Shown here piece after piece: positions 24,430 to 31,592 of a stretch of DNA of 64,000 nucleotides. Positions within the stretch are counted from its first letter, which is position 1. The number at the start of each line of letters is the position of its first letter. The position numbers were made by a program, and so were the translations under genes. Below the pieces are notes generated by a model. The model was not told the DNA's origin, did no database searches, and saw nothing but the letters and a program-made list of their open reading frames with translations. Location of the stretch: NCBI GenBank assembly GCA_049969495.1, contig JBMFOT010000004.1, positions 15,461 through 79,460 on the forward strand. The letters run 5' to 3'. This stretch comes from HRBIN16 sp049969495 (GTDB taxonomy: Bacteria; Armatimonadota; HRBIN16).

Positions 24430-24645
24430 TGATCGAGATAATGAGATGTCTCGCTCAGCATGACACAAAACATGCCTTTTCCCTGTCATTCTGAGCGCAA
24501 GCGAAGAATCTCAGAGATGCTTCACTGCGTTCAGCATGACAAAGAGAGCGAGATGCTTCGCTCACGCTCAGCATGACACAAAACAGCTTCTGTTGCACCA
24601 TAGGTGCAACACTCAACACCCCCCAGCGGCTGCCTCAGCATGACA
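24430..24645. repeat. Cluster of degenerate CTCAGCATGACA/TGTCATTCTGAGCG repeats
   Basis: CTCAGCATGACACAAAACA occurs near 24453 and 24567; related GTTCAGCATGACAAAG and CCTCAGCATGACAAC copies lie near 24530 and 24633; TGTCATTCTGAGCGCAAGCG near 24484 is the inverted form. AGATGCTTCGCTCACGCTC-like stretches link them. Such elements are known as common bacterial short interspersed repeats. No gene seen in 24415-24675. Confidence 0.7.
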
Positions 24646-24675
24646 ACTTACATTATCGGAAGACAGACAAATTGT

Positions 24676-25020
24676 TTACAGGGTGTTGCCGAAGCGTTCC
24701 ACGTACTCCCGTAGCATGACGAGGCAACGTTGCAGGCAGTAGCGTGTAATCGCTTGCAGGTCAAAGCAACCGTCCAGCGCCGCTTCGCGGATGTTTGGGG
24801 GAACCACATCCAGATAAGGCAGGTTCGCAGGGAGAGGAACAAGAATACGTTCCGGCATTTTCCACAGACGTACCTGGCTCTCAAATTGCGGAGACCACTG
24901 CACAGCAACCTCCATCAGCCACTGTCTGCCGTCGGTAGCGGTATAGAACTCCTGGTGAGTAACAGAAGCGGGGAGATTTTCTCGTGTTCCCCCCGCTTGC
25001 GTGTTTACTTCGCCAACCAT
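24676..25020 (-). CDS. Hypothetical protein overlapping the end of sdhB
   Basis: 114 residues if started at the ATG at 25020, which overlaps the last 16 bases of sdhB; the open frame continues to 25125 but without a sensible start. The body reads like a real protein: HQEFYTATDGRQWLMEVAVQ, then VRLWKMPERILVPLPANLPYL, and a helical end YCLQRCLVMLREYVERF. The first 15 residues are low in signal and a start nearer 24990 is possible. Function unknown; probably in the sdh transcript. Confidence 0.5.
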   Translation of the reverse strand: MVGEVNTQAGGTRENLPASVTHQEFYTATDGRQWLMEVAVQWSPQFESQVRLWKMPERILVPLPANLPYLDVVPPNIREAALDGCFDLQAITRYCLQRCLVMLREYVERFGNTL

Positions 25021-25775
25021 TTGCGCAGTCGGTTTATGGTGATGTCGCGGTTCAGCTCGGCGATGGCCCGGGTCAACGGAATCTCTTTCGGGCAGACCTG
25101 CACACAGTTCTGGGCGTTGCCACAACCGGTCAACCCATCGGGTCCTGCCAGCACGTCAAACCGCTCGTCTTCCAGCGTTGCCCCCACAGGGTGCAGGTTG
25201 AACAATCTTACCTGCCCCAGCGCGGCGGGCCCGATGAAGTTGGAGTGTGAGTTCACATTGGGACAGGCTTCCAGACAACATCCACAGGTCATGCATCGGG
25301 CGAACTCGTAGCGTAGCTCGCGGATGCTGTCGGGAATGCGCGGACCGGGTCCCAGGTCGTGTGTGCCGTCGATAGGAACCCATGCCCGGATGCGCTTGAG
25401 CGTCTCGAACATCTCGCTGCGGTCCACGATTAAGTCTCGCACCACAGGGAATTTGGTCATGGGCTCCAGGGTGATTTCAAGGTGTTCACCAGCCCGCTTA
25501 CCCACCTCGTCCACCAGCGCAGAGCACGCCTGGCGTACCCTGCCGTTAATCACCATGGTGCAGGTGCCGCATACCTCTTCCAGACAAGCGGCTTCCCATG
25601 CGGGGGCGGTAGTGGGCTTCCCCTGGCGGGTGACCGGGTTGCGCTGAATCTGCATCAGGCAGAAGATGACATTCATGCGCGGCTTGTATGGCACTTCGAA
25701 CTCTTCCCAGTATGGCGCGCTCTGCGGGCTCGCCTGTCGTTTTATCTTCAGTACCACGCTCTGGATGCCGTCCAT
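25005..25775 (-). CDS. sdhB: Succinate dehydrogenase/fumarate reductase iron-sulfur subunit
   Basis: 256 residues. The N-terminal ferredoxin domain has CLEEVCGTCTMVINGRVRQAC for the 2Fe-2S cluster; the first expected Cys of the usual CREGICGSC pattern is present as Cys in EAACLEEVCG. The C-terminal domain holds the 4Fe-4S and 3Fe-4S motifs CMTCGCCLEACPNV and CGNAQNCVQVCPKEIPLT. It passes electrons from FAD in SdhA to quinone at the membrane subunit. The gene begins 3 bp after sdhA and overlaps a small unknown gene at its end. Confidence 0.95.
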   Translation of the reverse strand: MDGIQSVVLKIKRQASPQSAPYWEEFEVPYKPRMNVIFCLMQIQRNPVTRQGKPTTAPAWEAACLEEVCGTCTMVINGRVRQACSALVDEVGKRAGEHLEITLEPMTKFPVVRDLIVDRSEMFETLKRIRAWVPIDGTHDLGPGPRIPDSIRELRYEFARCMTCGCCLEACPNVNSHSNFIGPAALGQVRLFNLHPVGATLEDERFDVLAGPDGLTGCGNAQNCVQVCPKEIPLTRAIAELNRDITINRLRKWLAK

Positions 25776-25778
25776 ACG

Positions 25779-27668
25779 CTACTCTCCCTTATCATCCTTT
25801 ACGCCGACAAGTTCGGCGGGTTGGGCTGCAGTAGAGATGGTCGCTTTCTTGTCCACGTCGTACTTGCGGATACGCGGCGGAATCAGCGAGGTGTCCACCG
25901 ACTCGTAGAAGATGTGCGGACCGTCGGGCGTGTAGCTTGCCATCGTGGTCTTGAGCCACTCCGCATCGTTGCGTTCTGGATACTCGGGTTTGTAATGGGC
26001 GCCCCGGCTCTCGTTGCGCAGCAACGCGCCGCGCGTAATCACCTGCGCCAGTATCAGCATGTTGCGCAGGGCGCGGGTAAACGGCACAATCTGATTCGTC
26101 CACAGCGACGAGTCGTTGATGTTGATGCGCTTCCACCGCTCCATCAGTTCCAGAATCTTCTGCTCGGTCTGCTGGAGCCGGTCGTTATAGCGCACCACAG
26201 TGACGTTGTTGGTCATCCACTCACCCAGCTCCTGATGCAGTTTGTACGGGTTCTCGTCGCCGGTCATCGTCAGCAGCTGCTGATAGTCCTGCTCATGGCG
26301 CTGGCGTTCGCTCTCATACAGCGATGCCGGCAGGCTATCGGCGGAGTTCTCCAACCCCTGCACATAGCGCACCACCGCGTTGCCCGCTACCTCGCCGCCG
26401 AAGATGCACGCCAGCAGGGCGTTCGCGCCCAGACGGTTCGCCCCGTGATACTGATACTCGCATTCGCCCGCTGCGTACAGACCGGGGATGTTGGTCATCT
26501 GATTGCGCGTGCTCTCGGGGTGCAGGAAGCCGTCGGGGGTGCGTTCATAGTCCACCCACAGTCCGCCCATCGAGTAGTGCACCGCCGGAAACACCCGCAT
26601 CGGCACCTCGCGCGGGTCGTCGCCCACAAACTTGGTGTAGATTTCAATGATACCCAGCAGCTTGCGCTCTATCAGGTCACGGGGCAGATGCGTGATGTCC
26701 AGATACACCTCGTTGCGCCCCATGATGCCGCGCTTCTGGGTAACGCACACCTCGAATATCTCACGGGTGGCGATGTCGCGCGGTACCAGGTTGCCGTACG
26801 CGGGATACTTCTCTTCCAGGAAGTACCAGCGGTCGCTCTCAGGGATTTCGCGCGGCGGTCGTTTGTCGTAAGGGTCTTTGGGCACCCAGACACGCCCGCC
26901 CTCGCCGCGAATCGCCTCCGACATCAGGCGCAACTTGTCTTCGCCCGGAATGGCGGTGGGATGCACCTGGATAAACTCGCCGTTGGCGTAGTACGCCCCC
27001 TGCTGGTAGCAGATGCTCGCTGCGGAACCGGTGTTGATGATGGAGTTGGTGGATTTGCCGAAGAGGTACCCGGGGCCACCTGTCGCCATCACCACCGCAT
27101 CGGCGCGGAAGGCGCGAATCTCCATTGTGTGCAGGTTCTGCGCCACGATGCCCCGACATCTGCCCTCCTCATCGCGCACGATGCCCAGAAACTCCCAGCC
27201 TTCGTACTTATTAACCAGCCCTTCCACCTCAAAGCGACGCACCTGCTCGTCCAGCGCGTACAGCAGTTGCTGACCGGTGGTAGAGCCGGCGAAGGCGGTA
27301 CGGTGGTGTTTGGTTCCTCCGAAACGGCGGAAGTCCAGAAAGCCTTCCGGTGTGCGGTTGAAGGGCACGCCCATGCGGTCGAGCAGGTAGATAATGCCCG
27401 GAGCACGATAGCACATGCTTTTGACCGGCGGCTGGTGCGCGAGGAAATCGCCACCGTAGATGGTATCGTCAAAGTGCTCGTCGGGGCTATCGCCCTCGCC
27501 TTTGGTGTTTACTGCGCCGTTAATGCCTCCCTGTGCGCACACCGAGTGACTACGCTTCACTGGAACCAGCGAAAACAGGTCCACCGGCAACCCCTGCTCG
27601 GCGATTTTGATGACCGTCATCAGCCCGGCAAGCCCACCGCCGACGACGATTGCACGTTGCTTTGCCAT
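25779..27668 (-). CDS. sdhA: Succinate dehydrogenase/fumarate reductase flavoprotein subunit
   Basis: 629 residues, the usual length. The FAD-binding N-terminus is AIVVGGGLAGLMTVIKIAEQ; HSVCAQGGINGAVNTKGEGD holds the region around the covalent-flavin His (SHSVCAQGG). The active-site block is TGHPTAIPGEDKLRLMSEAIRGE-like with HPTAIPGEDKL and GEGGRVW; the second motif is MGGLWVDY and GLYAAGECEYQYHGANRLG. It oxidises succinate to fumarate in the TCA cycle, or the reverse. Between sdhC and sdhB in the order C-A-B of the Bacillus/epsilonproteobacterial type. ATG at 27668, AGGTGAT upstream. Confidence 0.96.
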   Translation of the reverse strand: MAKQRAIVVGGGLAGLMTVIKIAEQGLPVDLFSLVPVKRSHSVCAQGGINGAVNTKGEGDSPDEHFDDTIYGGDFLAHQPPVKSMCYRAPGIIYLLDRMGVPFNRTPEGFLDFRRFGGTKHHRTAFAGSTTGQQLLYALDEQVRRFEVEGLVNKYEGWEFLGIVRDEEGRCRGIVAQNLHTMEIRAFRADAVVMATGGPGYLFGKSTNSIINTGSAASICYQQGAYYANGEFIQVHPTAIPGEDKLRLMSEAIRGEGGRVWVPKDPYDKRPPREIPESDRWYFLEEKYPAYGNLVPRDIATREIFEVCVTQKRGIMGRNEVYLDITHLPRDLIERKLLGIIEIYTKFVGDDPREVPMRVFPAVHYSMGGLWVDYERTPDGFLHPESTRNQMTNIPGLYAAGECEYQYHGANRLGANALLACIFGGEVAGNAVVRYVQGLENSADSLPASLYESERQRHEQDYQQLLTMTGDENPYKLHQELGEWMTNNVTVVRYNDRLQQTEQKILELMERWKRININDSSLWTNQIVPFTRALRNMLILAQVITRGALLRNESRGAHYKPEYPERNDAEWLKTTMASYTPDGPHIFYESVDTSLIPPRIRKYDVDKKATISTAAQPAELVGVKDDKGE

Positions 27669-27689
27669 GGAGTATCACCTCTTAAGCCT

Positions 27690-28340
27690 CTAGCGAAATG
27701 CGAACAGTGCCGACCACCCCAGCGCGGTCAGCAGCACGAAAATAACCGCACACACCTTCGCGCACCCGCGCTGCGCCCGCTCGCTGATAGTAATGCCCCA
27801 GCGAATGCAGAAGTTCCAGATGCCGTTGGACAGGTGGAAAGTTGCGGAGGTAATTCCCAGCAGGTAGAACGCTACCACCCACGGATTGGCGAAATACTGC
27901 ACCATACCGTCGTAGTGGAGGTTCGTACCGTATAGCCGGTGGCTGATGGTGGTACCCCATACGTGCGCCGCGATATAGACGACCAGGATAATACCCGTGA
28001 TGCGTTGCCACAGGTACATCCAGTTGCGCCAGTAGCCGTACCGTCCCACGTTCACCTGTCCATGCGCGGTGATTACCAGCCCATACAGTGCGTGGAACAG
28101 GATGGGGATAAAGATGAAGCCCCATTCCAGGATGTGCAACAGATGGCGGGGCATCGTCTTGTTAAAGAAGTCAATCACCGCGTTGTAGTGCGCGGGGCTG
28201 GCGAGCGCGAAGGAGTTGAGCGTCAAATGCTGAACCAGAAAAATGCCAACAGGCACAATACCGGACAACGAGTGCAGCCTGTGCAGGATGTGATTGTCGG
28301 CTGCAATGACCGATGTACGATGCGCTGCTGCGATAGCCAT
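27690..28340 (-). CDS. sdhC: Succinate dehydrogenase cytochrome b subunit (B. subtilis type)
   Basis: 216 residues from the ATG at 28340, with GAGGG eight bases upstream; a GTG at 28352 is the longer alternative. Five membrane segments are predictable. Candidate haem ligands include His in ILHRLHSLSGIVPVGIFLVQ, LTLNSFAL.., LLHILEWGFIFIPILFHALY, YIAAHVWGTTISH and ATFHLSNGIWNF. This single large anchor replaces the SdhC/SdhD pair, as in Bacillus, and usually means two haems b. It docks SdhAB and reduces quinone. First gene of sdhCAB, divergent from ispH. Confidence 0.92.
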   Translation of the reverse strand: MAIAAAHRTSVIAADNHILHRLHSLSGIVPVGIFLVQHLTLNSFALASPAHYNAVIDFFNKTMPRHLLHILEWGFIFIPILFHALYGLVITAHGQVNVGRYGYWRNWMYLWQRITGIILVVYIAAHVWGTTISHRLYGTNLHYDGMVQYFANPWVVAFYLLGITSATFHLSNGIWNFCIRWGITISERAQRGCAKVCAVIFVLLTALGWSALFAFR

Positions 28341-28381
28341 GCTTTCCCTCACCAGTAAGGTTGCGTGCTTGAAGCATTTCC

Positions 28382-28411
28382 ATTATACATCGAGTGTTTA
28401 AGAATGCGCAA
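28382..28411 (-). promoter_or_regulatory. Promoter of sdhCAB
   Basis: On the minus strand TTGCGC (complement of 28406-28411) is followed after 18 bp by a perfect TATAAT (complement of 28382-28387). The transcript would start near 28376, leaving a leader of about 35 bases. Confidence 0.6.
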
Positions 28412-28490
28412 ATATTGCCCACCGAAAAGTATTGATTGAGGTACAATCTGAGTATCAGCGGGTGAAGTATGTGAGGATGGCGGGTTCAAT

Positions 28491-29537
28491 ATGGAGCGTA
28501 TCGTTCTGGCTTCGCCGCGTGGGTTTTGCGCCGGGGTGTCGTACGCGATAGAGGTGCTGGACCTGGCGATTAAGGCATACGGCACACCGATATACATGCG
28601 CCACGCGATTGTACATAATGAGCATGTGGTGCGCTCGTTCGAGCGACGCGGGGTCATCTTTGTGGAAGAGGTATCGGAAATCCCGCGCGGCTCAACGGTT
28701 GTTCTCAGCGCGCACGGTGTGTCGCCACAGGTACGCCGCGAAGCGGCAGAGCGCAACTTGCGCGTCGTCGACGCCACCTGTCCCCTGGTCTCCAAGGTGC
28801 ACCGCGAGGTACAGCGTTTTGCTTCGCAGGGCTATCACATCCTTTACATCGGGCACGCTGGACATGTAGAAGCCTTGGGCACGATGGGACACGCCCCCGG
28901 GCAGATTACGCTGGTGCAGACGGTAGAAGACGCCGAGCGTGTACAAGTGCCGGACGGCAAGCTTGCAGTTGCCACGCAGACCACCCTGAGCGTGCACGAG
29001 GTGGAACGTGTGATGGCGGTGCTCAGACGACGTTTCCCGCACCTCGAAACACCTCCCAAAGAGGACATCTGCTATGCGACCACCAACCGCCAGAAAGCGG
29101 TCAGGGAGCTGGCAAAAGTGTGCGACCTGATACTGGTCATCGGCAGCCGCTCCAGCAGCAATTCCAACAGGCTGCGCGAGGTAGCAGAGGAGGCGGGCGT
29201 GCCCGCGTATCTGTTGCTGGAGCCCGAAGAGGTGCTTCCTGAATGGCGCACCGACTACCGCTCGGTAGGCGTTACCAGCGGTGCCTCCACGCCGGAAAGC
29301 TCGGTGGAGGCAATCATCGGCGAACTGCTGAAAGAGCATGAGCACGTTCCCGTGCAGACCCTGGAGACCACCCGGGAGGACATCGCTTTTATCCCCCCGC
29401 GCACGTTGATTGCCAGCGCGAGTGTATCCCCCTCTCCCGAAGCTTCGGGAGAGGGGGCAAGGGGGCGAGGGTTACTCGTCCCCCATCGCGCCGAAGTTGC
29501 GAACCAGAATGCCGAAGTCAAACAGGGTGACCTCTAA
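28491..29537 (+). CDS. ispH: 4-hydroxy-3-methylbut-2-enyl diphosphate reductase with a C-terminal extension
   Basis: 348 residues, about 35 longer than usual. The three cluster cysteines are in ASPRGFCAGVSYAIEVL, VVDATCPLVSKVHRE and KEDICYATTNRQKA, and the substrate motifs are AIVHNEHVV, GHAGHVEALGTMGH and TSGASTPESSVEA. It makes IPP and DMAPP at the end of the MEP isoprenoid pathway using a 4Fe-4S cluster. The normal protein ends near FIPPRTL; the last residues (SPSPEASGEGARGRG and beyond) are encoded by a 30-bp palindromic repeat and by DNA antisense to the dockerin tail of the next gene, with which it overlaps by 66 bp. The repeat may have erased the original stop. Confidence 0.95.
   Translation: MERIVLASPRGFCAGVSYAIEVLDLAIKAYGTPIYMRHAIVHNEHVVRSFERRGVIFVEEVSEIPRGSTVVLSAHGVSPQVRREAAERNLRVVDATCPLVSKVHREVQRFASQGYHILYIGHAGHVEALGTMGHAPGQITLVQTVEDAERVQVPDGKLAVATQTTLSVHEVERVMAVLRRRFPHLETPPKEDICYATTNRQKAVRELAKVCDLILVIGSRSSSNSNRLREVAEEAGVPAYLLLEPEEVLPEWRTDYRSVGVTSGASTPESSVEAIIGELLKEHEHVPVQTLETTREDIAFIPPRTLIASASVSPSPEASGEGARGRGLLVPHRAEVANQNAEVKQGDL
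29428..29457. repeat. Perfect 30-bp palindrome inside the ispH 3' end
   Basis: CCCCCTCTCCCGAAG at 29428-29442 is followed directly by its exact reverse complement at 29443-29457. Same family as the elements at 7610 and 63433. Confidence 0.85.
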
Positions 29538-31505
29538 ATCTCCGTCCAAATCGGCATCGGGGTTCCAGTTGCTATCGCCGGGCATGGAGCCGAACGCCGC
29601 TACCAGCCCACCGAAGTCAAACAGGGTGACCTCGTTGTCGCCGTCGATATCGCCGTTGGTGAGCGAGACATCCTGCCCGGTGACTTCCTCCGCCAGCCCA
29701 AGCGTAACACCTGTCAGGTTCACACGCAACCAGTGGCTGGCTTTGAAGGAAACCTCGTAGGTGCCCGGCTCTACCCACAGCGAGTAGTCGCCGTTGCGGT
29801 TGGTGAAGACGGTGCGGGTCTCTTCGCCACCGCCCTCCTTGCGCAAACGCACAGAGATGGGAACCAGCGATGGGTCACCTCCGTAGTCGCCCAGTGCGAT
29901 ATTTCCGCGGATCACCGCCAGCTTGCCATACAGCACAAAGGCGCAGTTCCAGCGGTCCTTCGGGTCTTGTCCCGCTTTAGGCTGGATGCTGTTTGGTGCG
30001 TACACCTCGAAGCCGGGGTTGGGGAAGGAGCGTGAACGCCACATGAAGTCCTGCTCTATTTCGGAGGGTTGGAGGTCGGCGCCGGTCAGCCACGCGAGCG
30101 CGCTGAAACCGGTAGTGTTGCCTGCACCGATGCCGTCCGAGTAGATGGTCAGATAGTAATCACCTCCGGGCAGGAAGATGTCCAGGTTAGAGTAGCGGTG
30201 CAGCCAGTCCTCGCCGCCCGGAATGCGCGGGTCATTCACGCCAGCGGAGTATGCGCCCAGCACGCCCTGAGCCACCTGGTCGCCATCTACCGGTCGATTC
30301 AAGCCGGTACGTCGCCAGATGATGTAGCGCACGTTCGCACCCTGGTAACCATCCACCACAAACCAGTCGGCATCCACCTGGCTGATGACCGCACCGCCTG
30401 GCGGGATGCGGAAGGGAATGGCGGACCATCGCTGGGGCAGCGTCGCCGAATAGTTACCAGAGATGTAGCCCAGGTACACCTCCTGGTTGTTGGAGATGAC
30501 CGTCTTCGGTGCGCCCGTGTCCCACACCACGCTTTTCGTGGACTCGTAGACCGCTGTGACGATGTGGTTGTCGTCCAGCGTGATCTGCAGTTCGGGGTCG
30601 CCGGAGTAGTCGACGCCGTCAATCTGCCATTTCTCGAACTCGTTACCGTCGGGCGCAAAAGTTGCCGCGTTCAACGTAACAGGTGTGCCTGCCGGATACA
30701 CGCGCACGAAGGGGGTCACCCCATTGCCGGTGCCCACCAGGTCGGCAGGTGCAGAGACGCTAACGCCCTCGTAGGGGTTGTCGCCCAGAATAATCAACGT
30801 GCGGGCAGGCGAGGTGAACGGCGTCAGCGTCCAGTTGAGCACATCGGTGTTTTCATAGGCGAACACCGTGCGTCCACTAAAGCCTACCCATGCGGAGCCG
30901 GAGCTGTCGAGCACGCCGGCGGCTGCGAGGTCAACAGCGAGTGTCAGCACCGCTTCGTTATCCACAGAGACGGTCAGCCAGCCTCCTGCATAGTCAATGC
31001 GTGCGGTGTGCACGCCTTCGTCATTAATGTTGATGGTGTTGGGGAAGAGGCTGGTGTATGTGCTCAGCGCGCCGTTGACATACACAGCAACCACGTTGGG
31101 GAAGTCGCCCTCTGGCAGACTGAAGAGAGTGGCAAAGCTCACGGTCACGGTTCCCGCGGTGCCCCTCTCATCAACGTTCAGGTTCGTCGAAACGTTCTGG
31201 ATGTGGAATCCCAACCCGTGGCCCAGACCGTCCTCAGGCGACTGTCCATGCAACTGGAACCGGAAGGTGGTGGAGAAACCGTTTGTCAGGTTCTGCTTGG
31301 TGGTGTACCAGGCAGATCCCTGCTGATTCATGCGGTTTTCGGTCAGGCGGAGCCGGTTCGCGGTGACCTGGGCTGTACCCACCAGATTCAATCCTACCGA
31401 AGAACTGAAATCGGGGTAGTTAATCTGCGCGAAGGCGGGCACAACTAGAAACGTAGCCAGCACCCAGCACAGCAAACCAATTGCATACCGGGTAGCACGA
31501 GACAT
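29472..31505 (-). CDS. Secreted lectin-domain protein with dockerin-like C-terminus
   Basis: 677 residues from the ATG at 31505, after AAAGGAGGAGG. The signal peptide ends near VVPAFA-QIN. Residues about 30-230 form an L-type (legume-like) lectin domain: DFSSSVGLNLVGTAQVTANR, LTNGFSTTFRFQLHG, GLGHGLGFHIQN and VHTARIDYAGGWLTVSVDNE. Middle beta domains follow, then an N-terminally open Ig-like carrier (VRLRKEGGGEETRTVFTNRN) and a double EF-hand tail, DIDGDNEVTLFDFGGLVAAFG and DLDGDLEVTLFDFGILVRNFG. It is exported and probably binds glycans. The tail nearly equals that of the HAF gene at 10304. Its 3' end overlaps ispH tail to tail. Confidence 0.83.
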   Translation of the reverse strand: MSRATRYAIGLLCWVLATFLVVPAFAQINYPDFSSSVGLNLVGTAQVTANRLRLTENRMNQQGSAWYTTKQNLTNGFSTTFRFQLHGQSPEDGLGHGLGFHIQNVSTNLNVDERGTAGTVTVSFATLFSLPEGDFPNVVAVYVNGALSTYTSLFPNTININDEGVHTARIDYAGGWLTVSVDNEAVLTLAVDLAAAGVLDSSGSAWVGFSGRTVFAYENTDVLNWTLTPFTSPARTLIILGDNPYEGVSVSAPADLVGTGNGVTPFVRVYPAGTPVTLNAATFAPDGNEFEKWQIDGVDYSGDPELQITLDDNHIVTAVYESTKSVVWDTGAPKTVISNNQEVYLGYISGNYSATLPQRWSAIPFRIPPGGAVISQVDADWFVVDGYQGANVRYIIWRRTGLNRPVDGDQVAQGVLGAYSAGVNDPRIPGGEDWLHRYSNLDIFLPGGDYYLTIYSDGIGAGNTTGFSALAWLTGADLQPSEIEQDFMWRSRSFPNPGFEVYAPNSIQPKAGQDPKDRWNCAFVLYGKLAVIRGNIALGDYGGDPSLVPISVRLRKEGGGEETRTVFTNRNGDYSLWVEPGTYEVSFKASHWLRVNLTGVTLGLAEEVTGQDVSLTNGDIDGDNEVTLFDFGGLVAAFGSMPGDSNWNPDADLDGDLEVTLFDFGILVRNFGAMGDE

Positions 31506-31562
31506 CTGGATACCTCCTCCTTTCATGATTGGAAGTGCTACAGGTACACCGTTGGCACCAAA

Positions 31563-31591
31563 AGTATATTACAAACACCACAAAAACGCAA
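31563..31591 (-). promoter_or_regulatory. Promoter of the lectin/dockerin gene
   Basis: Minus strand TTGCGT (complement of 31586-31591), 17-bp spacer, TATACT (complement of 31563-31568). Transcript start near 31556; leader of about 50 bases. The -35 lies 2 bp outside the upstream TPR gene. Confidence 0.7.
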
Positions 31592-31592
31592 G

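Noticed and set aside
24415..24675. Possible CRISPR array
   Set aside because: The repeats are degenerate, uneven in spacing and partly inverted, with no unique spacers of uniform length.
25482..27935. 817-codon open frame opposite sdhA
   Set aside because: It is antisense to sdhBA, is His/Leu/Arg-rich and low in complexity of real folds; a GC-frame shadow.
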